NCBI GenBank assembly: GCA_021186555.1
Contig: JAJKFL010000011.1
Span: 35,410,923 to 35,474,922 of the forward strand
DNA length: 64,000 nt
DNA from: Reticulitermes speratus
Lineage: Eukaryota > Arthropoda > Insecta > Blattodea > Rhinotermitidae
Reading direction: 5' to 3'
Below, piece by piece: positions 1-11,056 of the stretch. The translations under genes were made by a program, and so were the position numbers. Positions within the stretch are counted from its first letter, which is position 1, and each line of letters opens with the position of its first letter. Under the pieces are notes generated by a model. That model was not told the DNA's origin and did no database searches. It saw only the letters and a program-made list of their open reading frames with translations.

Positions 1-122
1 GAAATCTAAAATTCACTACGTTTCGGAAGATGGCTCTTCTTCCGGAAATCTAAAATTCACTACGTTTCGGAAGATCCTCCGGAAGAAGAGCCATCTTCCG
101 AAACGTAGTGAATTTTAGATTT
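1..122. repeat. Inverted/tandem repeat module, Penelope-like palindrome family
   Basis: The window opens inside a repeat. A 44-bp segment (start 1) is repeated at 45, then followed by its reverse complement at about 79-121. The arms carry the GAAACGTAGTG motif and a CTTCCG/CGGAAG helix. The same architecture recurs at 44905-45072, where the related motif is GAAACGTCGTG. There is no CUGANGA core, so I do not call a ribozyme. The Penelope-like assignment is by resemblance to the better copies in this window. Confidence 0.6.
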
Positions 123-1380
123 TTATATATTTTTTTATAATTTACATTATATATTTTATTGACATTAAAGACGATGGACAACGCCCAACAAACAAGCTGT
201 TCACAATGGTATATACCATCGTCAGAACCTTTTAGAATTCCACCCATTATGACGTTTGCCATCCAAGTGTCAAGACCGTACCTTTGACACTTCGTTTTAC
301 AAAGACGTATCGACCAATCAACAGTCCCAGGGCGCGCGCTAGTGTGAGTGTCGTGAGGCAGCACAGGGCAATACTACAGATGCGAGTGCATTAACATATC
401 TGCATTCTATGATATTGTGTTCAAAAAATTTATGGATGGCACTTTGGGGGGGGGGGGGCTGATGGCACAAGGGCGGTAAAGCCATATAGACATGTACATA
501 TATTACTTGACATTTTGAACAGATTGTAAAAATTAAGACGGAACTTCTTGCTCCAGAGTACTATTGCGTTCCATGTCTCTGTGCTCTAAAATGAGTTAAC
601 GGCATATAATGGCCATAACCAAGCATGGGATCCATATTGGAGCAAACCAACACAGTACATGCAGAAGCCCAGCCCACAGGCCCGAATCAATGCGAGAAAT
701 AACCAATGGGAAGGCCGGGATCCGGGCTCAGGAGTAGGCGTGGTCTATACTGCCAAAAGAGGGCGGTTTCAAGGGGTTAAGGGTTCAATACCAGAGGGAT
801 GCATTCGGGCGTGGTGTTCGCATACGGTAACCACACACTCGCACACGCATCAGTCTGATACGGGTTGATTGATAGCTACTATTTTACGATGGAGTGGGAT
901 ATAGACTTGAGCGATGCAAGCTTCATATCGAAGGAATCCCCGCTCCAAACCACGCACATTCTGTCTCATGTAGCTGGTCATTACGGAGGTGCAGCCTTTG
1001 ACAAGACACTTCGGCGACGATTGCCTTTCAAGGTCCGTCGCAGGGGTCTCAAACGGAACCAGTACGAGAGCCAAATGGACAACTGAAATTTAAGGCAGGT
1101 CGCTGTTATGTTAGGCAATAAAGCGGTTGAAGTGTTGTCATTCAAAATTAAACACACTACTAAAAAAATTCATACTTATAATTACAAAACAAACAAGTAC
1201 TGCTGAATATAGACCAAATTAAGAGGACTTGGAAGACCTTCGAAGAGACTGTTAGACGAGACCGAAAGAGGTCTGTTAAGGCCTAAGTCGTGACGAACGA
1301 CGGTGATGGTGATGTCTGCTGACGTATGTTGTATGTCACCATCAAGGGATGCCAAACCTTTCTGAGCCGTAAATTAAAAA
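123..1380. other. Unassigned intergenic DNA
   Basis: I recognise no gene or repeat family here. Positions 446-458 are a run of G. Bases 150-235 share the phrase ACCATCGTCAGAACCTTT with 45150-45170, so the left part is probably flank of the Penelope-like module. Open frames are short and lack recognisable domains. Confidence 0.4.
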
Positions 1381-1384
1381 ATTC

Positions 1385-1500
1385 GACAGTGAGCCATCCG
1401 ATCCCAGAAGAGTCCATGTGGGATTTGTGGTGGACGTAGTGCTACTTCCTACCCGCATTTCCGTTTTACCTTCTCAGTATCATTCCACCAATGCTCCACC
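1385..1500 (+). repeat. Old fragment of tRNA-derived SINE family D
   Basis: A diverged match to the body of family D (best copy 14671-14955). It keeps GTCCATGTGGGATTTGTGG followed by the CATTCCACCAATGCTCC box. The tRNA-like head and the 3' tail are missing. Confidence 0.55.
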
Positions 1501-1667
1501 TTCATTATCACCGACATTATATAGTCTTAGCAACAGACAGCGTCGTTAAACAACACACTATAAAAAGACATTAAGCCGGCAACATCTGTAATTACATTTT
1601 GTATTTAAAACATATTGAGGAAGAAATATACAATATATGTCTTCCTCAGTATGATTTATGTTGTGAA

Positions 1668-1710
1668 ACTGAGGATGACTTGAGATACGCCGAAACATGT
1701 AGCTCTCTAT
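1668..1710 (+). ncRNA. Degenerate hammerhead-like motif
   Basis: CTGAGGA is followed by T, a poorly paired helix II region, and CCGAAACATGTAGC. Core and 3' motif match the better copies at 24625 and 45326, but helix II is lost. Probably a decayed Penelope-like remnant and inactive. Confidence 0.35.
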
Positions 1711-1776
1711 AATATATGGGAATTATTTGTGTTTGGACAGATATTGGTTTAATTTTGTCTCATCATTCTGTTCATT

Positions 1777-2040
1777 GCCGATCCCAGTGGCCGTGCGGTC
1801 TAAGGCGTGGGTCTACGGCCGCTCGCTTGCTGGGATTGTGGATTCGAATCCCACCGGGGGGCATGGATGTCTGTCTCTTGTAAGTGTTGTGTGTCGTCAG
1901 GTAGAGGTCTCTGTGACGGGCTGATCACTCGTCCAGAGGAGTCCTACCGAGTGTGATGTGTCTAAAGTGTGATCGTGAAGCCTCGAAAAATGAGGCGGCC
2001 TAGGCCCCCAAGGGGCTGTCGTCGAGCCATTGAAAAAAAA
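1777..2040 (+). repeat. tRNA-derived SINE, family A
   Basis: The head is tRNA-Leu-like: an A box in TGGCCGTGCGGTCTAAGG and a B box in GATTCGAATCCC. A body of about 180 bp follows, ending in a GAGGCGGCCTAGGCC...GGGGCTGTCG..GAGCCAT tail and poly(A). Other copies lie near 3712, 4990, 20983, 50701 and 51452. Transcription would be by RNA polymerase III from the internal boxes. Confidence 0.88.
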
Positions 2041-2339
2041 TCTGTAATAAGATGACAGTCATATTAAATGAACTGGACGCAGCGTCTTAAGACGCCTCCG
2101 CAAGCCTGCTGTGCAAAGCACCGCCTGGTGTCCCCTCACGTCACACAGAAAGCTTCCCAACGTGTATTCTTCACATAATAGCGTTAACCAACAAAGTACA
2201 CAGTGAGAGACATTTCACGGTTGCTGTCATTTGGTCAAGACACTGTGCTGTACTGTGGAATCTACGACATAACACCGTGTAGTCTGGTACGTGGTACCAA
2301 CCTTACACAAAAAGATACTGCCTCTGTATTTACCTTTGT

Positions 2340-2610
2340 CAGGCGACAGAACACAGTCGGTATAGAGGCCGGATGTCAGAGGATCGTCGTTCGATTCCAG
2401 ACAAAGCTACGAGACGTTGTCCTCTTTGAAACGTCCAGACCGGCTGTGGGGCCCACCCAGCCTCCTATTGAATGGGCACCAGGTTCTTTCCTGGGATACA
2501 CAGCGGCCAGGGCGTACAGTTTACCACTCAGCTCCATCAAATGCCGAAATTAAGAACGAGAGGCGCTATACCTGCACTCCCCCCATATACCTTACAAGAA
2601 CTTTACCCAT
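2340..2610 (+). repeat. Old copy of tRNA-derived SINE family B
   Basis: Aligns by eye with the good copy at 12451-12728. It keeps CGTCCAGACCGG, GGGGCCCACCCAGCCTCCTA and AATGGGCACC. The tRNA-like head is worn (GTCGGTATAG and a B-box-like GTTCGATTCC). Confidence 0.75.
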
Positions 2611-2714
2611 CCAGAGTTGTTCTTGGATATGACCCGTGTATTGACTGACAATGTTTACAGACGTTTTCGGTGGAGCGTGCAGCCTCAAATCCTCCCAGCA
2701 AATTCTTCGACAAC

Positions 2715-2760
2715 CCTGAAGATGGATGCAGCAAGCTCCTCCAAAACATAAAACCTACCA
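2715..2760 (+). ncRNA. Very degenerate hammerhead-like motif
   Basis: CCCTGAAGATGGATG is followed by a TCCTCC..AAAACAT half. The usual CGAAAC has become CAAAAC, so the core is broken. Listed only as a likely relic of the family. Confidence 0.2.
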
Positions 2761-2870
2761 GTCAATACGTCGTCAGCCCAGAACACTGTAACTACGCATT
2801 CGGAAATGTGAGGTAAACTCCTCTGAACTCCGGCTTCAGGCAGGAACGTTTAGTTGTGTCCAGTAAGTGA

Positions 2871-3497
2871 AGACATAACCACACGCAGAGTAAGCTGCAG
2901 GCCAGGAACCAAACACAAGACATAACCACACGCAGAGTAAGCTGCAGGCCAGGAACCAAACACAAGACATAACCACACGCAGAGTAAGCTGCAGGCCAGG
3001 AACCAAACACAAGACATAACCACACGCAGAGTAAGCTGCAGGCCAGGAACCAAACACAAGACATAACCACACGCAGAGTAAGCTGCAGGCCAGGAACCAA
3101 ACACAAGACATAACCACACGCAGAGTAAGCTGCAGGCCAGGAACCAAACACAAGACATAACCACACGCAGAGTAAGCTGCAGGCCAGGAACCAAACACAA
3201 GACATAACCACACGCAGAGTAAGCTGCAGGCCAGGAACCAAACACAAGACATAACCACACGCAGAGTAAGCTGCAGGCCAGGAACCAAACACAAGACAGA
3301 ACCAGACGCAGAGTAAGCTGCAGGCCAGGAACCAAACACAAGACAGAACCACACGCAGAGTAAGCTGCAGGCCAGGAACCAAACACAAGACAGAACCAGA
3401 CGCAGAGTAAGCTGCAGGCCAGGAACCAAACACAAGACAGAACCAGACGCAGAGAAAGCTGCAGGCCAGGAACCAAACACAAGACAGAACCAGACGC
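2871..3497. repeat. 47-bp minisatellite, about 13 copies
   Basis: The unit starts AGACATAACCACACGCAGAG and the period is exactly 47 (2871, 2918 and so on). The last units toward 3300-3497 switch to AGACAGAACCAGACG, so variants are grouped at one end. The unit is not a multiple of three, so the minus-strand frames cycle through it. They are not genes. Confidence 0.97.
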
Positions 3498-3624
3498 CGT
3501 CCACGGAGCATCACGTAAACTTCACCGGAACATACACACATCACTTCGGTGGGGCAGTTACAACCATATACACTAACCACCCAACCACCTCCACAGACCA
3601 GAGTCCGTCTGGAGAAACTAACAG

Positions 3625-4080
3625 TTCCCCAGCTGGTCAAGAAATTCCCAGCATATTACGGAACTTAAAGGTTCATTACCGTGTTCACAACAGCCCGCCA
3701 CATGTCCCTATTCTTTTTGTGGCTCAACAGCCCCCATTCGGGCCTAGGCCACCTCAATGGCGAGGCTTCACGATCACACACACAGACACACCACACTCGG
3801 TAGGACTCCTCTGGACGAAGGATCGGTCCGTCGCAGGGACCTCCACCTGACAACATACAACACTCACAACAGACAGACATCCATGCCCCGGGCGGGATTC
3901 GAACCCGCAATACAAGCAAGCGAGCGGCCGCAGACCCACGCCTTAGATCACACGGCCACTGAGATCGGCCATGTCCCTATCCTGAGCCAAATCAATCCAA
4001 CCCACGCCCCACCTCCAATCCAATTTCTTTACGATCCACATTAAAACTATCCTTCCATCTATGCCACCAACCCCTGCACG
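3625..4080 (-). pseudogene. Non-LTR retrotransposon C-terminal tail, split by a SINE
   Basis: Read on the minus strand, the right part gives GWIDLAQDRD and an upstream RWKDSFNVDRKEIG in another frame. The left part gives NRDMWRAVVNTVMNL. These phrases are typical of the end of an insect LINE reverse-transcriptase ORF, after the RT domain. The two halves are separated by a family A SINE at 3712-3969. At least one frameshift is present. A related copy lies at 35310-35520. I infer the LINE class only broadly. Confidence 0.7.
3712..3969 (-). repeat. tRNA-derived SINE, family A, inserted in a LINE tail
   Basis: A full-length reversed copy with the tRNA-like head near 3890-3969. It is flanked by an 11-bp target-site duplication CATGTCCCTAT (3701-3711 and 3970-3980). 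Removing the SINE and one duplication rejoins the LINE reading phrase, which shows the SINE is the younger insertion. Confidence 0.92.
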
Positions 4081-4124
4081 CAACTCTCCTCTCCCCATAC
4101 GTGCTACATGCCACGTCCATCTAA

Positions 4125-4350
4125 TAGTGGTACCGGCTGGAAGATCCGGGGTTCGAATCCCCTTAGAGGCAACAAAATTTTCAAAAACGTCCCGACCTCT
4201 TCGGCCCTCCCAGCCTCCTACTAAATGGGCACCAGGGTTAAAGCGGCGGGGGCGTAAAGATAGTCACTCAATTACACGTAGTGCCGAAGTAAAGAATGAG
4301 TGGAGCCATACCTTCTCTCCCCCTATATGGCAAGGACAAGGACAACTTTT
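4125..4350 (+). repeat. Old copy of SINE family B
   Basis: The B-box-like GGGGTTCGAATCCCC is followed by the family B body (CCCAGCCTCCTACTAAATGG, then TAAAGCGGCGGGGGCG). It is diverged and slightly deleted relative to 12451-12728. Confidence 0.75.
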
Positions 4351-4430
4351 TTACTTTACCATTCTGGCACGTTCAGGGAGTAAGGAAAATCATACGGAAA
4401 CGTCTGTGAGCTTAGATTTGAACCCGACGC

Positions 4431-4730
4431 CTCCGCAATATGACGTAATGCTACACACTCGTGCTGTCAGTCACTACGGTCTCCGCAATATGACGTAATG
4501 CTACACACTCGTGCTGTCAGTCACTACGGTCTCCGCAATATGACGTAATGCTACACACTCGTGCTGTCAGTCACTACGGTCTCCGCAATATGACGTAATG
4601 CTACACACTCGTGCTGTCAGTCACTACGGTCTCCGCAATATGACGTAATGCTACACACTCGTGCTGTCAGTCACTACGGTCTCCGCAATATGACGTAATG
4701 CTACACACTCGTGCTGTCAGTCACTACGGT
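4431..4730. repeat. 50-bp minisatellite, 6 copies
   Basis: Six essentially identical units begin CTCCGCAATATGACGTAATG at 4431, 4481, 4531, 4581, 4631 and 4681. The near absence of substitutions points to recent expansion or homogenisation. No transposon source is recognised. Confidence 0.97.
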
Positions 4731-4989
4731 CTACAACACGCAGCTGCACATAACCTCGTATCAAAGCCGACACTCACTATTCTCACGTTCAGTTTCCGCG
4801 CTGCGGTAACGTATCTAGCTGCATCTCCGGTATGTGTCGGGTCAGTGGTCATTGCGACCTTGACAAGGTGATAGAATACACTGACAATAAATACAAAATG
4901 TCACAGGGGGGCTCCTGATACAACACAGGGGGGCTCCTGATACAACAATCCTATCCTTTATTTTATTTCTTACACGAAGCCAACACGTA

Positions 4990-5246
4990 CTTCTTTTTTC
5001 TATGGCTCGACAGCCCCTTAGGGGCCTAGGCCTCGTCAGTTTACAACGCTTCACGATCACACTCAGACACACCACAGTCGGTAGGACTCCTCTGGACGAG
5101 TGATCAGCCCGACGCAGAGACCTCTACCTGACAACACACAACACTCACAACAGACAGACATCCATGCCCCCGGCGGGATTCGAACCCACGATCCCAGCAA
5201 GCGAGCGGCCGTAGACCCACGCCTTAGACCGCGCGGCCACTGGGAT
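4990..5246 (-). repeat. tRNA-derived SINE, family A
   Basis: A full-length reversed copy. The 9-bp duplication CAACACGTA flanks it at 4981-4989 and 5247-5255. The 3' tail (GGCTCGACAGCCCC..GGGGCC..GGCC on this strand) is the segment shared with SINE family E. Confidence 0.9.
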
Positions 5247-5799
5247 CAACACGTAATTTAGTACCCACAAATATATACTTCTCCCACATGTTCGCCTCTC
5301 ATCGTCGTATATATCTGTTTTCCTTATATTTTTAAAGCATAGTAATTATTTGCCTCTACGCCAGTCACGTTGTAACACTCAAAACCTCCACCGTTCAAAG
5401 ACGCCGAGGTTTAAAGTCCAATTACAACCAATGACAGGTGTCATTTTTAATTTACAGTATCCTTTAAACGCATTCACGACCGTACGATACACCGAAGCCG
5501 GCAGCATATGAAGTATTACAGGTCCGTACAGTGCACCGAGTTCTAATACACAACCTCCAATAGTAACAGTCAGCACAAGTTTCGTTATGTCTACTACAGA
5601 CGTTCCTTTCAGCCAACTGCCACTTGTTACAAATTAAGCTGTCATAACGACGAAAACACACGGCTAGCCCCCCCCCCCCCCCAAAAGCATTCATAACCAG
5701 GAAAAGCCCAAATTTACGCCGACTGTGTACAGTTACTGTATCAAGTTGCATATAAATTCAAACAGCACAAAGAGGCGCAACTTAACTTCGCCCGCAAAG
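5247..5799. other. Unassigned intergenic DNA
   Basis: No recognisable gene or repeat. A C run lies near 5670-5682. Two overlapping minus-strand frames lack domains. Confidence 0.4.
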
Positions 5800-5875
5800 T
5801 GTATTTGTGCTTCACATGCTTCTCACAATACATACTAATCACAACGCAGTGTTTACTGCGAGGTACGAACTGAAA
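5800..5875 (+). repeat. Fragment of TTAA-type (piggyBac-like) MITE family
   Basis: Contains GTGTTTACTGCGAGGTACGA, the most conserved phrase of the family whose full copy is 25453-25682. It is diverged and truncated. Confidence 0.6.
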
Positions 5876-6233
5876 TTATATTACTGATTATCATTCACCA
5901 ACAAATGCACAAAGATAATTTTTTCACAAATTACTTTATTAAAGGATTTCCCCTATACGTATTTCGGCAATCTATATTGCCATCTTCAGGGGGTCATTTT
6001 GGTTTGTACATAGACCAATGTACATGTGTCAATATTGGTTATTATACCATCTATAAAATTGTATAAAAATTGTGTAAAGTTGTATTATAGTATTAAAATA
6101 GTATTAAAATAGCTTGTTAAAATTGATAGTAAGATAGTATTAATTATATTTGCTGTAAAATTCGTAATTAATAAAGTAATTTGTGAAAAAACTATCTTTG
6201 TGCATTTGTTGGTGAATGATAATCAGTTATATA
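5876..6233. repeat. Palindromic Penelope-like module with hammerhead core
   Basis: Terminal inverted arms of about 66 bp (5876-5942 and 6167-6233) share ATTCACCAACAAATGCACAA and its complement. The spacer is AT-rich. The left arm continues into a minus-strand hammerhead motif at 5950-5994. The outer GTGCATTTGTTGG box recurs beside other hammerhead copies. There is no reverse-transcriptase sequence inside. Confidence 0.65.
5946..5996 (-). ncRNA. Hammerhead-ribozyme-like motif
   Basis: On the minus strand: CCCC (helix I), CTGAAGA core, one extra T, helix II GGCAAT/ATTGCC (6 bp, 4-nt loop), GAAA, a tiny helix III in TACGTA, then UA and GGGG closing helix I. Hammerheads with a minimal helix III are known from Penelope-like retroelements. 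The extra base between core and helix II occurs in all copies here. Predicted cleavage is next to 5954. Activity is untested. Confidence 0.65.
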
Positions 6234-6341
6234 ACGATGCACGGTGAATACAACGTGAAAAATAAAATTATATTATTTATATAACTTCGTCCTTCCAAAC
6301 GTCGTATATATAACAGTGACGTCAACGAAGCAACACGAATT

Positions 6342-6553
6342 TAAGGTAAGGTAAAGGTAACGTTCACCCTATAAACAGGCCATGAAGGCCCAGAGGGGGA
6401 GTAGAGGTACAGCTCTACTCTTTCTTTAACCTCGGCACTAGATGAGGGTGACTGGTCAACGCCACGCCTCGGCCGCTTTACCCCCCGGGAATGACCCGGT
6501 ACCCGTTGTACAGGAGGCTGGGTGGGCCCCAGGGCCGGTCTGGACGGGACATT
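6342..6553 (-). repeat. SINE family B, head-truncated
   Basis: The 3' and middle parts are well conserved (GGAGGCTGGGTGGGCCCCAG, then CCGGTCTGGACGG). Similarity stops before the tRNA-like head, so this is a 5'-truncated copy in minus orientation. Confidence 0.85.
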
Positions 6554-6559
6554 AAACTT

Positions 6560-6960
6560 TTAGAAAGCGGTTAGTGCGCTCTCTGTGCACTATGAAGGCA
6601 TGTAGTGTAAGTGCCACTAGGTGGAGTCGTGGTCAGTGCCACAACCCTGCAAGCTGAGTGGGCCACACAGCATATAACGAAGTCGCAGGGTAAAGAAAAA
6701 AATCCGTAGCCATACCCAGAATCGAAGCCAAAGTCATTCATACGTGTCACACATACAAGCTGACATTAGAACACATACATATGACGGTTCATTAATTTAT
6801 CTGACAAGCATAGGTTCCCACTTCCTGTCGACTCGTTTATCGTATCAACGTAGCCCATACAGAGCCAACGGCCCAAAGGCGCGGCGGAATATCGGCGGGA
6901 TGTGACAAATCATAACTGTCAAATAAAATAACGACCCTGTACAATGACCATAAAAAGCTC
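6560..6960. other. Unassigned intergenic DNA
   Basis: Nothing recognisable. No domain-bearing open frame. Confidence 0.4.
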
Positions 6961-6964
6961 AGTC

Positions 6965-7060
6965 TGTCAACGTCACGGTTAAATGGTTAGCATTCCCGCT
7001 TCGTATTATTACTGGTGCCGGGTTCAAATCTTAGTCTGAGGAGCGCTTATTCTGACGATA
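6965..7060 (+). repeat. Possible tRNA-like SINE head
   Basis: CACGGTTAAATGGTTAGCATTC resembles an A-box arm, and GCCGGGTTCAAATC, about 30 bp later, resembles a B box. No body shared with the other families is seen. The cloverleaf is not complete enough to call a tRNA gene. Confidence 0.35.
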
Positions 7061-7091
7061 GTTTTCATACATTCCTGTCTCCAGACAAATA

Positions 7092-7273
7092 CAGTTGAAC
7101 TCGGTTACGTCATGAAAGGGACTGAATATTTTGTGTCGTTATAAACGAGTGTTGTTATAACCGAGGAGTATAATGTTATGGTTAACATTGAGGGATTAAT
7201 TTGTACCACAGAATATCTGACGTTATAGACGAGGTATTGTACAGAACGATGTCGTTATAACCGGGATCGACTG
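7092..7273. mobile_element. pogo/Tigger-like MITE, 182 bp
   Basis: Starts TA-CAGTTGAACTCGGTTA and ends TAACCGGGATCGACTG-CA. The ends are imperfect inverted repeats, and the body repeats the GTCGTTATAA theme. Flanking TA is intact on the left only. There is no transposase. Confidence 0.7.
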
Positions 7274-7748
7274 CACCAGAATCGTCAGTACGTTAATAGA
7301 TCCCAAGACCGCCTCCTTTCAAATCCTCTCCAATTCACCATACACAACCAAACCACCCATCAAGTACATATGACCGAACGGGTGAAAAGGCGCTGTTAGC
7401 GAAGAATGAACGGATGCCAGAACAGGAGACAGCCACAATCTACTGCATGCTACATGGCCGTCATGAAGTATACAAGATACGATGTTCACAATTCGTACAC
7501 ACCCTATCACCACTCGTGTACATCAAATTCCGGGTGGGGTGGCGGGACGAATAAAAAGCGACGACACAGTAACACGTGTTCACACGTGTTCATACAGCAC
7601 GTACCTTGGCAGACAGCCAGCATATAATCCTATAGCAGACAAATAGGCGGCCATGTACTTAATTATCTACGGCTCTGTAAAGACACCAGGCACTTGGAAA
7701 ATCAACAAAACTCGACTTTCCCTCCACAAAACAGACACCCGCGACTGG
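7274..7748. other. Unassigned intergenic DNA
   Basis: No recognisable repeat or gene. Confidence 0.4.
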
Positions 7749-7904
7749 CACACCCGGACACACACAGACTGTGGGCTCATGACCAGGCACACCCGGACAC
7801 ACACAGACTGTGGGCTCATGACCAGGCACACCCGGACACACACAGACTGTGGGCTCATGACCAGGCACACCCGGACACACACAGACTGTGGGCTCATGAC
7901 CAGG
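7749..7904. repeat. 39-bp minisatellite, 4 copies
   Basis: Identical units start CACACCCGGACACACACAG at 7749, 7788, 7827 and 7866. A 39-bp period equals 13 codons, which explains several phantom frames on both strands. Confidence 0.96.
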
Positions 7905-10590
7905 CACACCTCAACTACGGGCTGGCCTGGGGAGAGTCCTTGGCTCTTCCAGACCGACTCTAAAACCTATCCACCCTCGAACGCAACGAACATACACTCT
8001 TTTTCCTAGAATTAAGCCAGTCGGGGTGTGAAGTTAACCACGCACATCCATCCACATCCAACGCCAAGAATGTGTGGAGGTGTCCTCCATCCCCCACACG
8101 TAACAGTTAACTGTCTACACCGGTAACTCTTCTTGAAGCGTATCGTGGGCCAGCACACAGACGATCATCGCTGACGATTTGGTTTTAGGGGTAAGTACCG
8201 GGCATGTGTCTTAAATTCAGGCCACGACCCCTTCTTGTCACATCCTACCATTCGAAAGGCAAGGCTTCATTTCCATTATAGATGACTGCTGATATAAAAC
8301 AGTCAAGGGAAAATTACCACGCGACGAAAATAAATGCCTCCGGCGTTAATCAAAAGATTCGATCAAGAAAGAAAGGCCGAGCAATTAATTTCTTGTGCGG
8401 CTTTCTGCTTAATATCCACAACAAATTACATTGTGCGATTCCTTCTACGCCTCTCACAGACTTACGACCCCCGAAGAAATAATGACAGCGTCATCGTCCA
8501 GACGGCGTTAATAATGTTCCTTGCTAATTTGCATGGCCCGACGGCTACGGCCTCATGGAATGCTATTAATTTTATTATTTCTTGCTTTATTTAATGCTGC
8601 TTTATTTGCTAAGACTGATGGCACTACTCAGTAACTAGTCCTGTGCACTTCACAATACGCACGCGTTACTCCACGGCCAGTATCGTCGGTTTCGTTTATC
8701 CTCACAGCAAAGCAGATGTTAACTTTACCTATCGGAGTGCTGCCATCTGGTTCTGTTCTGTTGTATTATATGCTCCCAGCTCAACTGTATCTTCAGCCAC
8801 AGTCCGTAACTCACAGAGAACACATTGTCCAAATTACAAAAACAGTTTCCTTGGCCTGGGCGCACAGTTCACACAGAACACAGTGTCGACTCACGCCAAG
8901 AGCGTGGTACAGAGATTTATTTAACGCGGAACTCAGTGTGGCAGCGTGCGGACGTCATCGGTCGCTGTGTGGCAAAGCAGCTGCGAGCGGGTTCCACGTT
9001 CAGCTGGACACCTGTATAAGGCAGGAAAAATGAGAATGGGTGTAGGAGGAATCAGTCGTGGCCTACCGTGAAAGTATCCCGGCATTTTCTCGGAGGCATC
9101 CGTCAGTACAGCCAACGTCCCAAAATATGGAACTGTTCGTTCCACCGAAATGTTGGATGCACTGCTGACCAAGCAGCACTACAACGTTAATCGACACTGG
9201 AGCGAGTCTGAATGTAAAGTTACCAATCAGAACGGCAACTGTAAGACGCGGTCCAGAGTTGCGACTAGCTGTGTCAGCGTGCGACGCTGTAGGAGTTCTT
9301 TGTCCTGTCAGCTGATGAAGGAAAACAACTGCCGAAACTTGTGGTTTACAAAAATACACACGGAATGTCCACAGAGGGAATCACTTGTAACGCGTCTCAG
9401 TAAGCACGGCAACCAATCAACACCGGTAACTTTGGTAACCACCGTAAATGGTAACGTCTGTAACCATAGCAGCCACAGAAACACAGGTAACCTTGGTTAA
9501 CAAGACAACCATGGTAAAGCTAGTAACCAAAATGGCCCATACATCTTTATTATTATTATTATTATTTACTGTAATTGGGTTTTCACCCGGTGGAAGTAGT
9601 CTTTACACTAGTACACACACTTTACACACTTCATGTAGAATGCCTCATATTTCTGTCCGATTTGAACCAAACTTCCAATTTTCTAGGCGAATCTTACGAA
9701 CAACTCCCAGTATAAAATTTCACACAAAAAAAAAAAAAACACACACACACACACACACACACACCCGTTCAGCAAAAGCCGAGTTGTTCCATCCCGATGG
9801 AAGGAAAGACAAACACGACCAAGCTAAACAGCAGCTTTTCGCAACATCGCGAACGCCCCCAAAACTCACACAACATACACAGCACAATATGTCAGTAAAG
9901 GCGACAGTTGACATCACTATACCAGCACCAAGCTATCCTACGTGTCACTAACTACCTGAGCTAACACAATTTGTAGCTTTAAACGTGCATAAATAATACA
10001 AAACTAATCCATACTACGTTAAAATAAATTTCAATTAATATTTCAATACCTAACCAATTACAAATGAAATTTCCCTCTCGGTCGCATGTATTCATTTCGA
10101 TAACCATTTCACATTTATTTCTGATACAATAACACGCGTGACAAACAAAAGCAGTGTACGTGTATGTGTGTGGAGAGAGGAGAAGGGGGTGGATGGGGGA
10201 GGTGTAATAGTACCGAATCGGAACAATCGCCACACTTGCCATACATAGGCTTCGTAGTGGAAACGCATTATCAAGAGTTCATGAAACGACCAATGACCAA
10301 AGTAATGAAACTGTACAATTCATTAAGCTACACGGCAGAGCTAATGAAATTGGTACAGAGGACTGATAACCACAAACATCATCGCACATCAGTAATGCAA
10401 TATAAATGCCACAGCTCTCCGAACAAACGAGAAAAAAAAACGCCTGATCCAACTGGCTAGTACTAGCCCTTGCCATTATTATTATCATTACACCGCCATA
10501 TTAACACAGACATAGGAAGTGCCTCGATGAGCTCGTTATGCCGAAGAACAATCAGAAGTCCCCAAGACCGAAACTGCACATCACTATCGA
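7905..10590. other. Long stretch without recognised elements
   Basis: I see no gene with a recognisable domain in this 2.7 kb. Simple repeats: (ATT)n at 9545-9568 and (A)n(CA)n at 9726-9764. Between 9420 and 9530 there is a diffuse series of GGTAAC motifs (about eight) without a fixed period. Single-copy sequence, such as an unrecognised exon, cannot be excluded. Confidence 0.4.
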
Positions 10591-10592
10591 TA

Positions 10593-10669
10593 CAGGTATA
10601 CACAAAACAATGGTGCGGTTTCCATACTAAATACATAGTAAACCGCACCATTCTTTTGTGTATACCCTG
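10593..10669. mobile_element. TA-flanked hairpin MITE, copy 1
   Basis: A 77-bp near-perfect hairpin between TA dinucleotides (10591-92, 10670-71). Outer arms: CAGGTATACACAAAACAATG and the better-conserved complement of CAGGGTATACACAAAAGAAT. TA target and CAGGG ends fit a Tc1/mariner-type non-autonomous element. Five other copies are in the window. Confidence 0.88.
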
Positions 10670-10859
10670 TATTTGCAGACAAACTGAACGCGAGAATCTT
10701 CACCTGTCATATCGAAATGAACCAGAAGACAGGAAACACGTAGCAGATAAAATATAGACTTAATGATCAGTTTTCTTTTTTAACCAACGAATGCACTTTT
10801 TATTATATTCGTGTTTTGTTCAATTCACCGTAAACACCAAACACGTCCACAAACTAAAC

Positions 10860-10915
10860 ACTCAGTCACAAACTGCTACATGTTTCGACCATATCGTATC
10901 ATTGGGCTTATAAAA
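10860..10915 (-). ncRNA. Degenerate hammerhead-like motif
   Basis: The minus strand reads AATGATACGATATGGTCGAAACATGTAGCAG. The 3' half (GGTCGAAACATGTAGCAG) matches good copies, but the CUGANGA core and helix II are degraded. Confidence 0.35.
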
Positions 10916-11056
10916 ATTCGTAAAAGTCACAACCACGCATCACGACACAACAACAACAACAACAGCAGGATATTGACGTCAGCAGCTATACAAAACCAAC
11001 TGCCAGCAATTTTAACAATTTCTAATAATATAATTTTAATAATTTTTACGACATAG

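Noticed and set aside
4431-4730. CRISPR-like array
   Set aside because: The 50-bp units are directly contiguous, without variable spacers, in animal-type DNA. The same holds for the other arrays.
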